From contig NZ_BOPF01000003.1 in the NCBI RefSeq assembly GCF_016863615.1, forward strand, positions 124,001-188,000: a stretch of DNA of 64,000 nucleotides. Reading direction: 5' to 3'. This stretch comes from Virgisporangium aliadipatigenens. GTDB lineage: Bacteria > Actinomycetota > Actinomycetes > Mycobacteriales > Micromonosporaceae. Shown here piece after piece: positions 20,124 to 28,386 of the stretch (positions are counted from its first letter, which is position 1; each line of letters begins with the position of its first letter). The position numbers were made by a program, and so were the translations under genes. The notes under the pieces were generated by a model, which saw only the letters and a list, made by a program, of their open reading frames with translations, made no database searches and had not been told where the DNA came from.

Positions 20124-21299
20124 TCAGGTGCAGTCGCCGGTACCGGCCCGCTCGGTGCGGGTGCGGCCCAGTTCGGCCACCGTCGCGGCCGCCACGGCGG
20201 TCACCGCGAACCCGGTCTGCGGATCGTCGGCGGCCGCCGCGAAGATCACTCCGAGCACGGTCCCGTCGGTGGCCAGCAGCGGGCCGCCGGAGTTGCCGTT
20301 GCGCACCAGGGCCTTGATCGTGTAGACCTCGCGGGTCACCTTGCCGGAGTCGTAGATGTCCGGTCCGGTGATCTTGCGAACCTCGCGGACCCGCGCGGAC
20401 TGCGCGTCGTAGGGGCCGTTGAGCGGGTAGCCGAGCACGATCGCGTCCGCCCCCGACGGCGCCTCCTTCGACGCGAACTCCAGCGGCGGCACGTTCAGCC
20501 CCTTGACGTAGATGACGGCCAGGTCGCGCTGCGGGTCGAAGACCACGACCTGCCCGCTCTTGCTGCCGCCGGCCGTCTCCACGCGCACCCCGCTGGTCCC
20601 CGCGACCACGTGCGCGTTCGTCATCACGTGCTCCGGCGCGTAGACGAACCCCGTTCCCTCGATGGAACGTCGGCAGGTCTTGCCGGCGTCACCGAGGACC
20701 TTGAGCACGGCGGCGCGGCTCTTCTGGACCAACGGCGAACCGGCCAGCGCCGGGTCGGGGTCGGCGACCTCGCGCTCCCGGGTGGGCACCAGCCCGTCGA
20801 AGACCCGCGGGAACCCGTTGGTGTCCACGGTGTCGCGCAGCGCCTGGGAGAGCGCCCGCGCGCCGTCGGGCATGACCCTGTCGACCGCGCCGATGACGGC
20901 CGAGTTGCTCACCGAACGGGCCAGCCACGGCAGCGACGACTGGCTCAGCGGCGCCGCGACGAGCCAGACGACCAGCAGCACCGCCGCCATCGACACGAAG
21001 GCCCCGCCGACGTCGTCGGCCCGCTGGGCATGGCGGTTGCTGATCACGTTGCGCACCCGCGACCCGAGGAACCCGGACAGCGCCTGCCCCACGACGGCGA
21101 GCCCGAAGATGATCACCACCGACACCAGCACGCGCGTCGACGGATCCTCGAACTGCTCCCCGGCGAACGGCCCTAACTGCAGCCCGACCAGGGCCCCGCT
21201 GAAGAATCCGAGGAACGACAGCAGGCCCACGACAAAACCCTGCCGATAGCCGTTGAAGGCGAAAATCAGCAGGAGTGCGAGGAGAACGAGATCGAGCAT
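20124..21299 (-). CDS. MarP-like membrane serine protease (CvpA domain plus trypsin-like domain)
   Basis: A 391-residue protein with four membrane helices in an N-terminal CvpA/colicin V production-type domain (about 1-165, LDLVLLALLLIFAFNGYRQG) and an extracytoplasmic trypsin-like protease domain. The catalytic triad is visible: His in MTNAHVVAG, Asp in FDPQRDLAVI, Ser in RNGNSGGPLL. Two Cys bracket the protease region (TCRR and the near-terminal GDCT). The Mycobacterium tuberculosis homologue type, MarP, is about the same length and is needed for acid and oxidative stress survival, where it processes cell-wall hydrolases. ATG at 21299 is used because it begins the first helix; GTG codons upstream are possible. 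Confidence 0.9.
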   Translation of the reverse strand: MLDLVLLALLLIFAFNGYRQGFVVGLLSFLGFFSGALVGLQLGPFAGEQFEDPSTRVLVSVVIIFGLAVVGQALSGFLGSRVRNVISNRHAQRADDVGGAFVSMAAVLLVVWLVAAPLSQSSLPWLARSVSNSAVIGAVDRVMPDGARALSQALRDTVDTNGFPRVFDGLVPTREREVADPDPALAGSPLVQKSRAAVLKVLGDAGKTCRRSIEGTGFVYAPEHVMTNAHVVAGTSGVRVETAGGSKSGQVVVFDPQRDLAVIYVKGLNVPPLEFASKEAPSGADAIVLGYPLNGPYDAQSARVREVRKITGPDIYDSGKVTREVYTIKALVRNGNSGGPLLATDGTVLGVIFAAAADDPQTGFAVTAVAAATVAELGRTRTERAGTGDCT

Positions 21300-21420
21300 G
21301 CTGCCGGTCACCGCACCAGGGTAGAGACCCCGCGCCCGCCCCAGGCTGTCAAGGTGACCGATCGATGAACCGCTCACTCACTTGCCGCACGGGTGAGCGG
21401 CGCGCGACGATGCTGGCATC

Positions 21421-22179
21421 GTGGTCATCGGGGTGCTGCTGCTGGTCGTCGGAGCGGCGACGACCTGGTGGAGCGTGGTCTGGATGCGGCTGTGGGCCGT
21501 GCTGCGCCGGGAGCCGTTGCGCAGCCCGGCGGATCTCGTCGGGGCGGCCGCCGCCGGGGCCCTCCCGCCCGGCCCGTACGTCGTCGGCGGGACGGCCGCG
21601 CCGGGCGCGGCGGTGCTCAGTTCGCCGATCAACGGGGACTCCTGCGTGTGGCACCGGCACGTCGGCACCCGCACGCAGGTGCGCACCCGGGTCGACGACA
21701 AGGGCAAGGTGCACCGCCGGACCAGCCGGCACCGGATCGCCGACCTGGCCAGCCTCGACAGGTTCGCCGTCGAGGGCGGCGGCGGGGCGGTGCGGGTCCA
21801 TCCGGATCGGATGCGGGTGGACCGGCCGAGCCGGGGCGAGGTGCGCAAGGACCTGCCGACGCCGATCAGCGTGCTGCCGGCGCAGAAGCAGCCGGCCAAG
21901 CGGCCGCCGAAGCTGCGGCCCGACGTCGTCGAGCGCTACGCGTACCGGGAGTGGTTCATCCGGCCGGGCACGCCGCTGGTCGTGGTGGGCGAGGCCGTCG
22001 CCGACGCGGACGGCACGGTCGTCGTGCGCCGGCCGCCCGGAGCCGCGCCGCATCTGGTGTCCACGCGGTCGTTCGTTCGGGTGGGGCGCAGGGTCGCGGT
22101 GCTGGCGGTGGCGTGCACGGCGGGTGCCGTCGCGGCGGGTGTCGCCGGCCTCGGGCTCGTCGTCGCCGGCCTGGTGTGA
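21421..22179 (+). CDS. GIDE-like (E3 ubiquitin-ligase-family) membrane protein
   Basis: A 252-residue protein beginning with GTG. One helix at the N-terminus (IGVLLLVVGAATTWWSVVWM), a central soluble domain and one or two C-terminal helices (VAVLAVACTAGAVAAGVAGLG). The soluble part shows the GIDE/BAM pattern seen in prokaryotic proteins annotated as E3 ubiquitin ligase family: P-G-x-Y-V-V-G-G-T-A-A-P, then SPINGDSCVWHRH, and near the end YREWFIRPGTPLVVVGEA. There is no RING domain, so ligase activity is not implied. The role is unknown. It is divergent from the MarP-like gene. Confidence 0.72.
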   Translation: MVIGVLLLVVGAATTWWSVVWMRLWAVLRREPLRSPADLVGAAAAGALPPGPYVVGGTAAPGAAVLSSPINGDSCVWHRHVGTRTQVRTRVDDKGKVHRRTSRHRIADLASLDRFAVEGGGGAVRVHPDRMRVDRPSRGEVRKDLPTPISVLPAQKQPAKRPPKLRPDVVERYAYREWFIRPGTPLVVVGEAVADADGTVVVRRPPGAAPHLVSTRSFVRVGRRVAVLAVACTAGAVAAGVAGLGLVVAGLV

Positions 22180-22200
22180 CAGGGATCCGTCCCGTTCGCT

Positions 22201-22240
22201 GCTCGGTTCTCCGCTCGGTTCTCCGCTCGGTTCTCCGCTC
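22201..22240 (+). repeat. Three tandem 12-bp repeats
   Basis: GCTCGGTTCTCC is repeated exactly three times (22201-22236), followed by a partial GCTC. It lies in the 131-base gap between two co-directional genes and may reflect slippage. Confidence 0.95.
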
Positions 22241-22310
22241 ACCGTGCGACGTTCGTCGATCCGTGTGACGATTGCCGCGCGGCAATGGAAACGCGTCGAT
22301 CGGGGGCACT

Positions 22311-23597
22311 GTGCGCATCGGAAGTGGTTGGCGACAAAGGGTTCTGGCGGCGGGTGTGCTCGTCGCGTCGTTGCTCGTGGCGGCGCCCGCGCGGGGCGCG
22401 CAGTGGACGCCGGTGCAGGACGTGTCGGCGCCGGGGTGGACCGGTTCGGACTCGCCGAGGGCGGCCGTCGACCGGGACGGTGACACGCTGCTGGTGTGGC
22501 CGGCGACCTGCCCGGAGTGCTTCTCCTCGCAGATCCAGGCGCGGATCTCCCCGGCCGACGGTGGCCCGCTCGGCCCGATCCTCACCCTGACGGAGCACGG
22601 CGCGTCGGCGAGCTGGCCCGAGGTCGGCGTGGACGACGACGGCGACGCGGCCGTGGTGTGGGAACACGAGGACGCCGTCGTCGGCCGCCGCATCTCCGCG
22701 ACCGGCGAGGTCGGCCCGATGGTGACCCTCTCCGGGGCGCAGGCCGGCAGCCCGCAGGTCGCCGTCGACCCGAACGGCACCGCACTCGTCGCCTGGACGC
22801 AGTACGCCGACGGCGCCTACACCGCCTACGCCCGGCACTTCGGGATCGGCGGCACGGTCGGTCCACTGTGGACGCTCGGCGCGAGCAGCGTCGACAGCCC
22901 GGTCGTCGCCGTGGATCGCACCGGCACCGCCGTCGTCGTCTGGTCCACACCCGACTGGGGCCGCCTGCTCGCCCGCCGGATCACCGCGGCCGCGATGTCC
23001 GAGCCGGTCCTCGTCGACTCGCCGGTGGGGGAGATGTCCGGGGTCGCCGGGCCGTCGGTGGCCGTCGACGCCGACGGGGACGCCGTCATCGCCTACCGTC
23101 CGGTGTTCAACCGGTCGACGGCCGGGCTGCGGGCTCGGTGGTTCGCGGCGGACGGCACGCTCGGTCCGGTGCTGGCGGTGGCGCCGGCGGACCACAGCGT
23201 CACGTTCTACTCCACGGTCGACGTCGACCTCGAGGGCGACGCCGTCGTCGCGTGGAGCCGGCACACCCGTGGCGTGCTGACCGACGCGTACGCCCGCACG
23301 ATCCCGCGCACCGGTGCGCCGGGTCCGGTGACGGCGTTCGGGCAGGGGGACCGGCCGCGGGTGGCGCTGGACGACGACGGCGACGGCATCGTCACGTTCA
23401 CCGCACCCGGGCCGTCGTGGGCGTACAACGGGGTGTCGGCGAGCACGGTCGGCCGGGACGGCACGTTCGCCCCGGTGGAACAGCTGTCGGCCGAGGGGAA
23501 GACGGCGCGGGTGGACGTCGGCCCGACCGGCCGCTTCTCGGTGATCTGGCAGTGCGGCCCGTACCCGTACACGATCCAGGCCAGGTTCGGCGCTTGA
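22311..23597 (+). CDS. Secreted repeat protein, probable eight-bladed propeller-like
   Basis: A 428-residue exported protein starting at GTG with GGGGGC eight bases upstream. Residues 1-30 are a signal peptide (LAAGVLVASLLVAAPARGA). The rest is eight repeats of about 45 residues with a shared core V-A-V-D-x-x-G-x-A-V-V-x-W (for example PEVGVDDDGDAAVVW, PQVAVDPNGTALVAW, PVVAVDRTGTAVVVW). The D-x-D-G-D loops could bind Ca2+. The strand-turn periodicity suggests a beta-propeller; the fold is inferred. No catalytic motif is seen. An adhesin or binding role at the surface is plausible. Confidence 0.78.
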   Translation: MRIGSGWRQRVLAAGVLVASLLVAAPARGAQWTPVQDVSAPGWTGSDSPRAAVDRDGDTLLVWPATCPECFSSQIQARISPADGGPLGPILTLTEHGASASWPEVGVDDDGDAAVVWEHEDAVVGRRISATGEVGPMVTLSGAQAGSPQVAVDPNGTALVAWTQYADGAYTAYARHFGIGGTVGPLWTLGASSVDSPVVAVDRTGTAVVVWSTPDWGRLLARRITAAAMSEPVLVDSPVGEMSGVAGPSVAVDADGDAVIAYRPVFNRSTAGLRARWFAADGTLGPVLAVAPADHSVTFYSTVDVDLEGDAVVAWSRHTRGVLTDAYARTIPRTGAPGPVTAFGQGDRPRVALDDDGDGIVTFTAPGPSWAYNGVSASTVGRDGTFAPVEQLSAEGKTARVDVGPTGRFSVIWQCGPYPYTIQARFGA

Positions 23598-23621
23598 CCG
23601 TCCGTCGGTACCATCCGGGCG

Positions 23622-24197
23622 ATGGCGACCGAGGTGGTTCTGGTGCGGCACGCGCGCTCCGTCGTTCCCACGGCCGGCGGCCCCGACGAGTTCCGGCGGC
23701 CGCTGGCTCCCGACGGGCTGCGCCGGGCCGCGGCGCTGGCCGACGCGCTGACGCCGGCGGACGCGGTGTGGTCCAGCCCGTACCTGCGGGCGATCCAGAC
23801 GGTGGGCCCCGCCGCGCGGCGGCTCGGGCTGCCCGTGCTGACCGGACGGGACCTGCGCGAGTGGGACCACGGATTCGCGTTCACACTTGACTGGATGCCG
23901 CACTACGAACGCAGTTGGGCAGAGCCGGCGTTCGCCCGGCCCACCGGAGAGAGCCTCGACGCGCTGACCGCCCGGGCGGTGGCTGCCGTTCGGGGCCTCG
24001 CCGCGCGGCACGACGGCGGGCGGGTGCTCCTCGGCAGCCACGGCACGTTCGTGTCGCGGGCGTTGTGCGGGTTCGGGGCGTCGCGGGTCGACTGGGCGTT
24101 CTCGCGGGACATGCCGATGCCGGCGGTGTACCGGCTGCGGTTCGACGCGCCCGGCGACACGCCGGCGATCTCCGGACCGGGCGTCGCGCCGGGGTAA
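23622..24197 (+). CDS. Histidine phosphatase (phosphoglycerate mutase-like) family protein
   Basis: A 191-residue histidine phosphatase-superfamily enzyme. The phosphohistidine motif reads VVLVRHARS (RHA in place of the usual RHG), the second catalytic Arg is in WSSPYLRAIQT, the acid is in LREWDHGF and the second His in LLGSHGTFVSRAL. The R-H-A variant occurs in many bacterial members and is compatible with activity. The substrate is unknown. It lies 24 bases after the repeat protein gene and 9 bases before the VOC protein gene, probably in one transcript. Confidence 0.88.
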   Translation: MATEVVLVRHARSVVPTAGGPDEFRRPLAPDGLRRAAALADALTPADAVWSSPYLRAIQTVGPAARRLGLPVLTGRDLREWDHGFAFTLDWMPHYERSWAEPAFARPTGESLDALTARAVAAVRGLAARHDGGRVLLGSHGTFVSRALCGFGASRVDWAFSRDMPMPAVYRLRFDAPGDTPAISGPGVAPG

Positions 24198-24206
24198 CGT
24201 TCGTCG

Positions 24207-24587
24207 ATGCATCGCAGTCGGGTGTCCACCTTTCTCATCGACGTGCCGCGCGAGGACGTGCCGGCCGCGGCGTCGTTCTGGTCGGCGGCGCTGGGCGTGC
24301 CGGCCCGGCCGGTGCCGGGGGAGGAGCAGTTCACCTCCCTGCCGGACGTCGTGCCCGGGCTCGTCACGGCCATCCAGTCCGTGGACGACGCGCCGCGCTA
24401 CCACTTCGACATCGAGACCGACGACGTCGACGCCGAGACGGCCCGGCTGATCGGTCTCGGCGCGGTCGAGGTGGGCGGTTGGCTCGAGTGCCGCACCCTG
24501 CGCGCGCCCGGCGGTCACCTGCTCTGCGTGATCCCCGTGCACTCCGACCCGGAGACGTTCGCCCGCCGTTCGCGCATCTGGGATTGA
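24207..24587 (+). CDS. VOC/glyoxalase-like domain protein
   Basis: A 126-residue protein of the vicinal oxygen chelate type (Glyoxalase_6-like): VSTFLIDVPREDVPAAASFWSAALG as first beta-alpha unit, YHFDIETDDVDAETARLIGLGA as the second and LRAPGGHLLCVIPVH at the end. Such proteins are metal enzymes or antibiotic-binding proteins. The His and Glu ligands are only partly recognisable, so function is open. It follows the phosphatase gene by nine bases and is likely co-transcribed. Confidence 0.8.
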   Translation: MHRSRVSTFLIDVPREDVPAAASFWSAALGVPARPVPGEEQFTSLPDVVPGLVTAIQSVDDAPRYHFDIETDDVDAETARLIGLGAVEVGGWLECRTLRAPGGHLLCVIPVHSDPETFARRSRIWD

Positions 24588-24667
24588 CTTTTTGGTCGAA
24601 CTTCCGACTTCCGGTGAACCGGCGGTGTACGCGCTCCGTTGTCGTGGCCGTGCGGGAGGTCGACGCG

Positions 24668-25744
24668 GTGCGTCTGGATGCGTGCCACTGGCTGCTGCTG
24701 AGGTTGGCGGGCATCGCCCCGGACGAGCTCATCACCCAGTGTCGGACCTGGCTCGGCGAGGGGCGGATGCTCGACCTGGGTCAGGCGGTGGCGCACGCCG
24801 TCTGCGGCCACCGGTTGCGCGTCACCGAATCCGACGTCTCGCTCCTGGTCGAACTGCTGGCCGCCGACGGCACCGACGCGTCGGCGCTGACGATCGTCGG
24901 CGTGACCGACCTCGACCCGCTGCCCAACCACGCGTTCGCCCCGAACCGGGAACGGACCGCCGACCGCCTCCCGGCCGCCGCGGACGTCCGCTCGCCGGAC
25001 CGCCCGGCGGTGACCGACGCGCGCGAACGCCTCGACCGCGTGGACCGCGCCGCGATCGACGCGGCCGCCGTCAACCCGTTCGTGCGAGCGGTGTGGCGCA
25101 CGTGGCGCTGCGCCTCGGGCACCGCCACCTGGCCGCCGCCGCGCCGCGTGGTGATCTGCGAGGTCGACTCCGGCGGCAACCTGGCGCAGACGGCCGCGAC
25201 GATCGGCGACGAGATGGCCGCCGCCGGCGAGCCCACGCCGCAGGTCGAGGTCTACCCGAGCGGCCTGTACGGCTCCGGCCTGCCGAGCTACCAGCGGCTC
25301 GCCCGCGCCCACGCGGCACTGCTGTGGCGGCGCGAACCGCCGCGCCGGCTGCGGCTCGCGCGCAGCCCGGACCCGGCCGATCCGCCGGCCGGGATGGACT
25401 CGGTGCGCTTCGAGGACCTGATGGTCGGCGAGATCACGCAGCTGATCGGCTACCTCAAGCGCGCCGCGCCGGTCCTGCAGACACCGGCCCGGGGCCCGGA
25501 CCTGTACGACCCCGCCGCCCCCGAACAGGTCCCGCTCAATTACCGCACCGACGGCTTCTGGGTCTGGACCGACGCCATCGCGTACTACCTGGAGTACCAC
25601 CGCCGCCTGCCCGAACGGGACCTGATCCAGCACGTTCGCCGGCAGGGGTTCGTGACGCCGGTGGTGGACGCGGTGACGATGGCGGACGCGGTGGCGACGG
25701 TGCCCGTTTCCGCCCTGACCGGGCCGGTCTGGCTGGCGGACTGA
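24668..25744 (+). CDS. Uncharacterised protein of the conflict region
   Basis: A 358-residue soluble protein; I recognise no named domain. The start is GTG 24668, with GGGAGG at 24653-24658 nine bases upstream. Three parts can be seen: an alpha-helical start (LDACHWLLLRLAGIAPDEL, then AHAVCGHRLRVTESDVSLL), a central alpha/beta part (RRVVICEVDSGGNLAQ, VEVYPSGLYG, LPSYQRLARAHAALLW) and a C-terminal part with YRTDGFWVWTDAIAYYLEYH. From memory, similar C-terminal segments occur in actinobacterial proteins next to Rhs or toxin-immunity genes. Its position upstream of SMI1, DUF416 and Imm10-type genes supports an immunity or toxin-region role, by context only. Confidence 0.65.
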   Translation: MRLDACHWLLLRLAGIAPDELITQCRTWLGEGRMLDLGQAVAHAVCGHRLRVTESDVSLLVELLAADGTDASALTIVGVTDLDPLPNHAFAPNRERTADRLPAAADVRSPDRPAVTDARERLDRVDRAAIDAAAVNPFVRAVWRTWRCASGTATWPPPRRVVICEVDSGGNLAQTAATIGDEMAAAGEPTPQVEVYPSGLYGSGLPSYQRLARAHAALLWRREPPRRLRLARSPDPADPPAGMDSVRFEDLMVGEITQLIGYLKRAAPVLQTPARGPDLYDPAAPEQVPLNYRTDGFWVWTDAIAYYLEYHRRLPERDLIQHVRRQGFVTPVVDAVTMADAVATVPVSALTGPVWLAD

Positions 25745-25830
25745 GCCCGCACCCCGGTCGATGACCTAACCTGCACGGGTGCTCGACGACGACCTGCGCC
25801 CGCCCGCGGTCCGGGTGCTGGGCGGATAGC

Positions 25831-26609
25831 GTGTACTTCCGGGACTTCACCCCGTACGGCTACCTCGGCACGGGCTACGGCGATCGCCGCGCGCTGAACA
25901 TCGGCTGGCTCGCGATGGGCGAGCCGTTCGAGACCGGCTATGTGGCGCCGCCCGTGCTGGAGCACCTGAAGCGGCTGGCGAAGACGCCGTCCAACCTGAC
26001 CCGGGGCTACCACTTCTGCGAGTGGTGCGTCCAGGCGCTGCATTCCGCCGACGGGAGTCCGGTCGACCCGCGCACCCTCGCGGAGGATCTCCGGGCGATC
26101 GGCGCGCTCGGCAACGGCGAGATCGCGGTGCGCGCACCGGACGGCGGGCTCTACGTGGCGCCGGTCATGATCTGCCACTACATCGAGATGCACGGCTACC
26201 GCCCGCCGGAGGAGTTCGTCGGGGCGATCGCCGGTGCGCTCGACCACGCGGTGAACCTCCTGCTCGGTCCGGCGACGCGCGGACTGGTCGAGGCGTGCCC
26301 GCCGTCCGGCCCCGGCGAGTGGAACATCGACTGGCCGGCCTTCGAGTCGCGCCTCGGCACGCGTGTGCCCGACGACTACCGCGAACTGGTCTCGGCCTAC
26401 GGCCTCACCTGTTCTGGCGGACCGGCGCGCCGGAGCCGAACGCCTGGCGCATCGTGGTCTGCGATCCGAGGTTCGCCGACTGGTTCGAGTTCGACGGCGG
26501 CCTCGCCGAGTTCCTGTGCGCCGTCGTGACCGGCGGCCGCACGGTGCCGTTCTTTCCGGAGGGGCTGCTGCCGTCGGCCGGGCCGTGCTTCGCGCCGCGG
26601 CGGGGATAG
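25831..26609 (+). pseudogene. DUF7919-like / SMI1-KNR4 immunity gene with internal deletion
   Basis: Starts at GTG with MYFRDFTPYGYLGTGYG. The first part (about 145 codons, with ALNIGWLAMGEPFETG, TRGYHFCEWC and MHGYRPPEEF) matches the actinobacterial DUF7919-type domain. A SMI1/KNR4 domain follows (WPAFESRLGTRVPDDYRELVSAYG) but homology jumps frame at about 26405, continuing as LFWRTGAPEPNAWRIVV, WFEFDGGLAEFL and TVPFFPEG to a stop at 26607-26609. Compared with the intact SMI1 domain at 27877-28310, about 60 residues of the middle are missing at the junction. SMI1/KNR4 proteins are common immunity proteins against polymorphic toxins. This copy is most likely dead. Confidence 0.8.
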
Positions 26610-26619
26610 GTTGTCCGGC

Positions 26620-27210
26620 GTGCTGAAGTTCGATCGTCGGGGACTGCTCGCCGAGCTGGACGCGTCGACGCCGTGGCGGCGGGTCGTCTTCGTCGCCTCC
26701 TGCGTGGAGGTGCTGATCCCCGGCTACGCGCGGTTCTCCGAACTCGAAGGCGTCGGCGACACCGCGTTGCTTCGCGACACCCTCGACGCGGTGTGGGCGG
26801 AGGCCGGCCGGCCCGGCTCCGAAAGCGTTGCCGCGTCGGTCCTGCCGCCGGACGACGCGATCGAGGCGCTGCTGCCGGCCGAGGAGGACTGGAACGACTG
26901 GGCGCCGCAGGCGGAGGACGCCGTGGCGGCACTGATGTACCTGACGAGACTGATCCGCGGCGGCGACATCGCGGCCGCCGCGTACGCCGCCGCACGCTCC
27001 TACAGCGCGTTCGACGAGTTCGTGGCGCGGCGGCTCGAACTGCGTGCGGTCGACCACGCCGCCCGGGTGATACTGCTGTCGGCGCCGGAGATCCAGGCGG
27101 AGTTGCGGCGGCAGCGCGACGTTCTGCGGCGTCTGGCGGAGTCGGCCGACGGCGACCCGGAGACGCTCGCCGCGGTGCGTGACGACGCGCGCGCGGACCG
27201 GTGGGGGTGA
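26620..27210 (+). CDS. DUF416 family protein
   Basis: A 196-residue alpha-helical protein matching DUF416 (Escherichia coli YjaG type): WRRVVFVASCVEVLIPGYARFSEL near the N-terminus, an acidic Pro segment EDWNDWAPQAEDAVAAL and the central helix VAALMYLTRLIRGGD. No function is established for the family; actinobacterial members often sit among toxin-immunity genes, as here. GTG 26620 is chosen with GGGGATAGG nine bases upstream; a TTG at 26611 is possible. The C-terminal end overlaps the wider frame of the next small ORF. Confidence 0.78.
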   Translation: MLKFDRRGLLAELDASTPWRRVVFVASCVEVLIPGYARFSELEGVGDTALLRDTLDAVWAEAGRPGSESVAASVLPPDDAIEALLPAEEDWNDWAPQAEDAVAALMYLTRLIRGGDIAAAAYAAARSYSAFDEFVARRLELRAVDHAARVILLSAPEIQAELRRQRDVLRRLAESADGDPETLAAVRDDARADRWG

Positions 27211-27217
27211 GAGCGCG

Positions 27218-27412
27218 TTGGAGTACTGGGACCGCGTGGTGGGGCCGCGCGGCGTCGGGTGGTTGCCCGGACCGTCCTCGGCGGTGACGATGGCAATCGT
27301 CGGCGAGCGGCATCAGGCCGGGGACATGTCGTTCACGCTCCTCCTCGGCAGGGGAGAGCCGATCCTGTTCCGGCCGCTGACCGGCCGTCGCGACGCGACG
27401 GAGGCTCAGTGA
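27218..27412 (+). CDS. Small uncharacterised protein upstream of the Imm10-SMI1 gene
   Basis: A 64-residue ORF starting at TTG behind GGGGGTGAGAG; a longer version from GTG 27179 would overlap the DUF416 gene. It begins with an amphipathic LEYWDRVVGP segment and has a hydrophobic middle (SSAVTMAIVGERHQAG) ending FTLLLGRGEPILFRPL. No family is recognised. Its stop overlaps the GTG of the Imm10-SMI1 gene (GTGA), arguing that it is translated. It could be the C-terminal remnant of a larger gene. Confidence 0.5.
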   Translation: MEYWDRVVGPRGVGWLPGPSSAVTMAIVGERHQAGDMSFTLLLGRGEPILFRPLTGRRDATEAQ

Positions 27413-28386
27413 TCAGGTACGTGGCGCGCTCCGCCGGCAGGGCGGAGCATCTCGGCGAGGGGTTCGACCACATCACGGCGGGGCTGTCCGAACACGGGGA
27501 CGGCTCCGGACGCGGCCTGACGGTCCGGTGCGCCGTCGAGGCGCCGGACGAGGGTGATATCGCCACCGGTATGGACAGCTACCGCGTCTCGAACGAACGG
27601 GGGTTCACCGTCTACGGCGGTGTGCGGCACGTTCGGCTGCGCGGCCGCACGCTGCGCGTCAACTTCGAGCCCGACGCGGCCCGGGGACTCGGCCTCGACG
27701 ACGCGCTGGTCGAAGTCACGCTGACGGTCGACGACGAGTCGATCGAACGACTGAAGTCCGGTCTGCAGCGGGTGCTCTGGTACGGAAGGCAACGCAGCCG
27801 ACCGGTCGTCGATGTCGACCCGACCCGCGATGAGTTGACGGCGACCGTTCGACCGCCGGAGGGCGCGGCGGCTGCGTTCGCGCGGTGGGACGAGTTGCGC
27901 GCCCGGCTGGGTGTGGCCGTCCCGGAGGACTACCGCTGGCTCGTCGAGACCTACGGCGCGGGCGTGTACGACGACTTCCTGCACGTCCTGCAGCCGAGAT
28001 CGCGGTTCCCGGCGATCCGCCTCGTCTCGTCCGCGGCCGCGTACCGGGAGCGGCTTCGCGCCCAGGTCGAAAGCGGGCGGGTCCTGCCGCACGATCCCGG
28101 GGACCTGCTGCCCGTCGCGACGACGGACGACGGCGACGTCATCTCCTGGCTGATGCTGCCGAGGGACACACCTTCGCGGTGGACGTTGGTGGCCGGCAAT
28201 CCGGGGCGCGACGAGTGGTCGTCGTTCGACGGCGGCGTGGTCGAGTTTCTCGTCGCGGTGTTCACGCGGCGGGTGCGGATGCCGTTCTTTCCGGAGGACT
28301 TCCCGTCGCCGGCCCCTCGCCTGCGCCCGTATCCCGGCGTGGCGGAGGCCCGGGCCCTTCTGCGCGAACTGGGCGTCGCGGACTGA
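27409..28386 (+). CDS. Imm10 / SMI1-KNR4 fusion immunity protein
   Basis: A 325-residue protein from GTG 27409. The N-terminal half (about 1-125) matches immunity protein 10 patterns: a FTVYGGVRHVRLRGRTLRV hairpin, LGLDDALVEVTL and IERLKSGLQRVL. The C-terminal half (about 157-310) is a complete SMI1/KNR4 domain: WDELRARLGVAVPEDYRWL, ETYGAGVYDDFLHVL, LLPVATTDDGDVISW, FDGGVVEFL and RMPFFPEDFP. Both families protect against polymorphic toxins, often nucleases, and the fusion suggests protection against two toxins or a broad-spectrum role. No toxin is directly upstream; the nearest is the Rhs tip 11 kb away. Reading is coupled to the small ORF before it. Confidence 0.8.
   Translation: MIRYVARSAGRAEHLGEGFDHITAGLSEHGDGSGRGLTVRCAVEAPDEGDIATGMDSYRVSNERGFTVYGGVRHVRLRGRTLRVNFEPDAARGLGLDDALVEVTLTVDDESIERLKSGLQRVLWYGRQRSRPVVDVDPTRDELTATVRPPEGAAAAFARWDELRARLGVAVPEDYRWLVETYGAGVYDDFLHVLQPRSRFPAIRLVSSAAAYRERLRAQVESGRVLPHDPGDLLPVATTDDGDVISWLMLPRDTPSRWTLVAGNPGRDEWSSFDGGVVEFLVAVFTRRVRMPFFPEDFPSPAPRLRPYPGVAEARALLRELGVAD

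Noticed and set aside
22239-24542. 767-codon minus-strand frame opposite three genes
   Set aside because: Crosses three real genes and has no recognisable domain.
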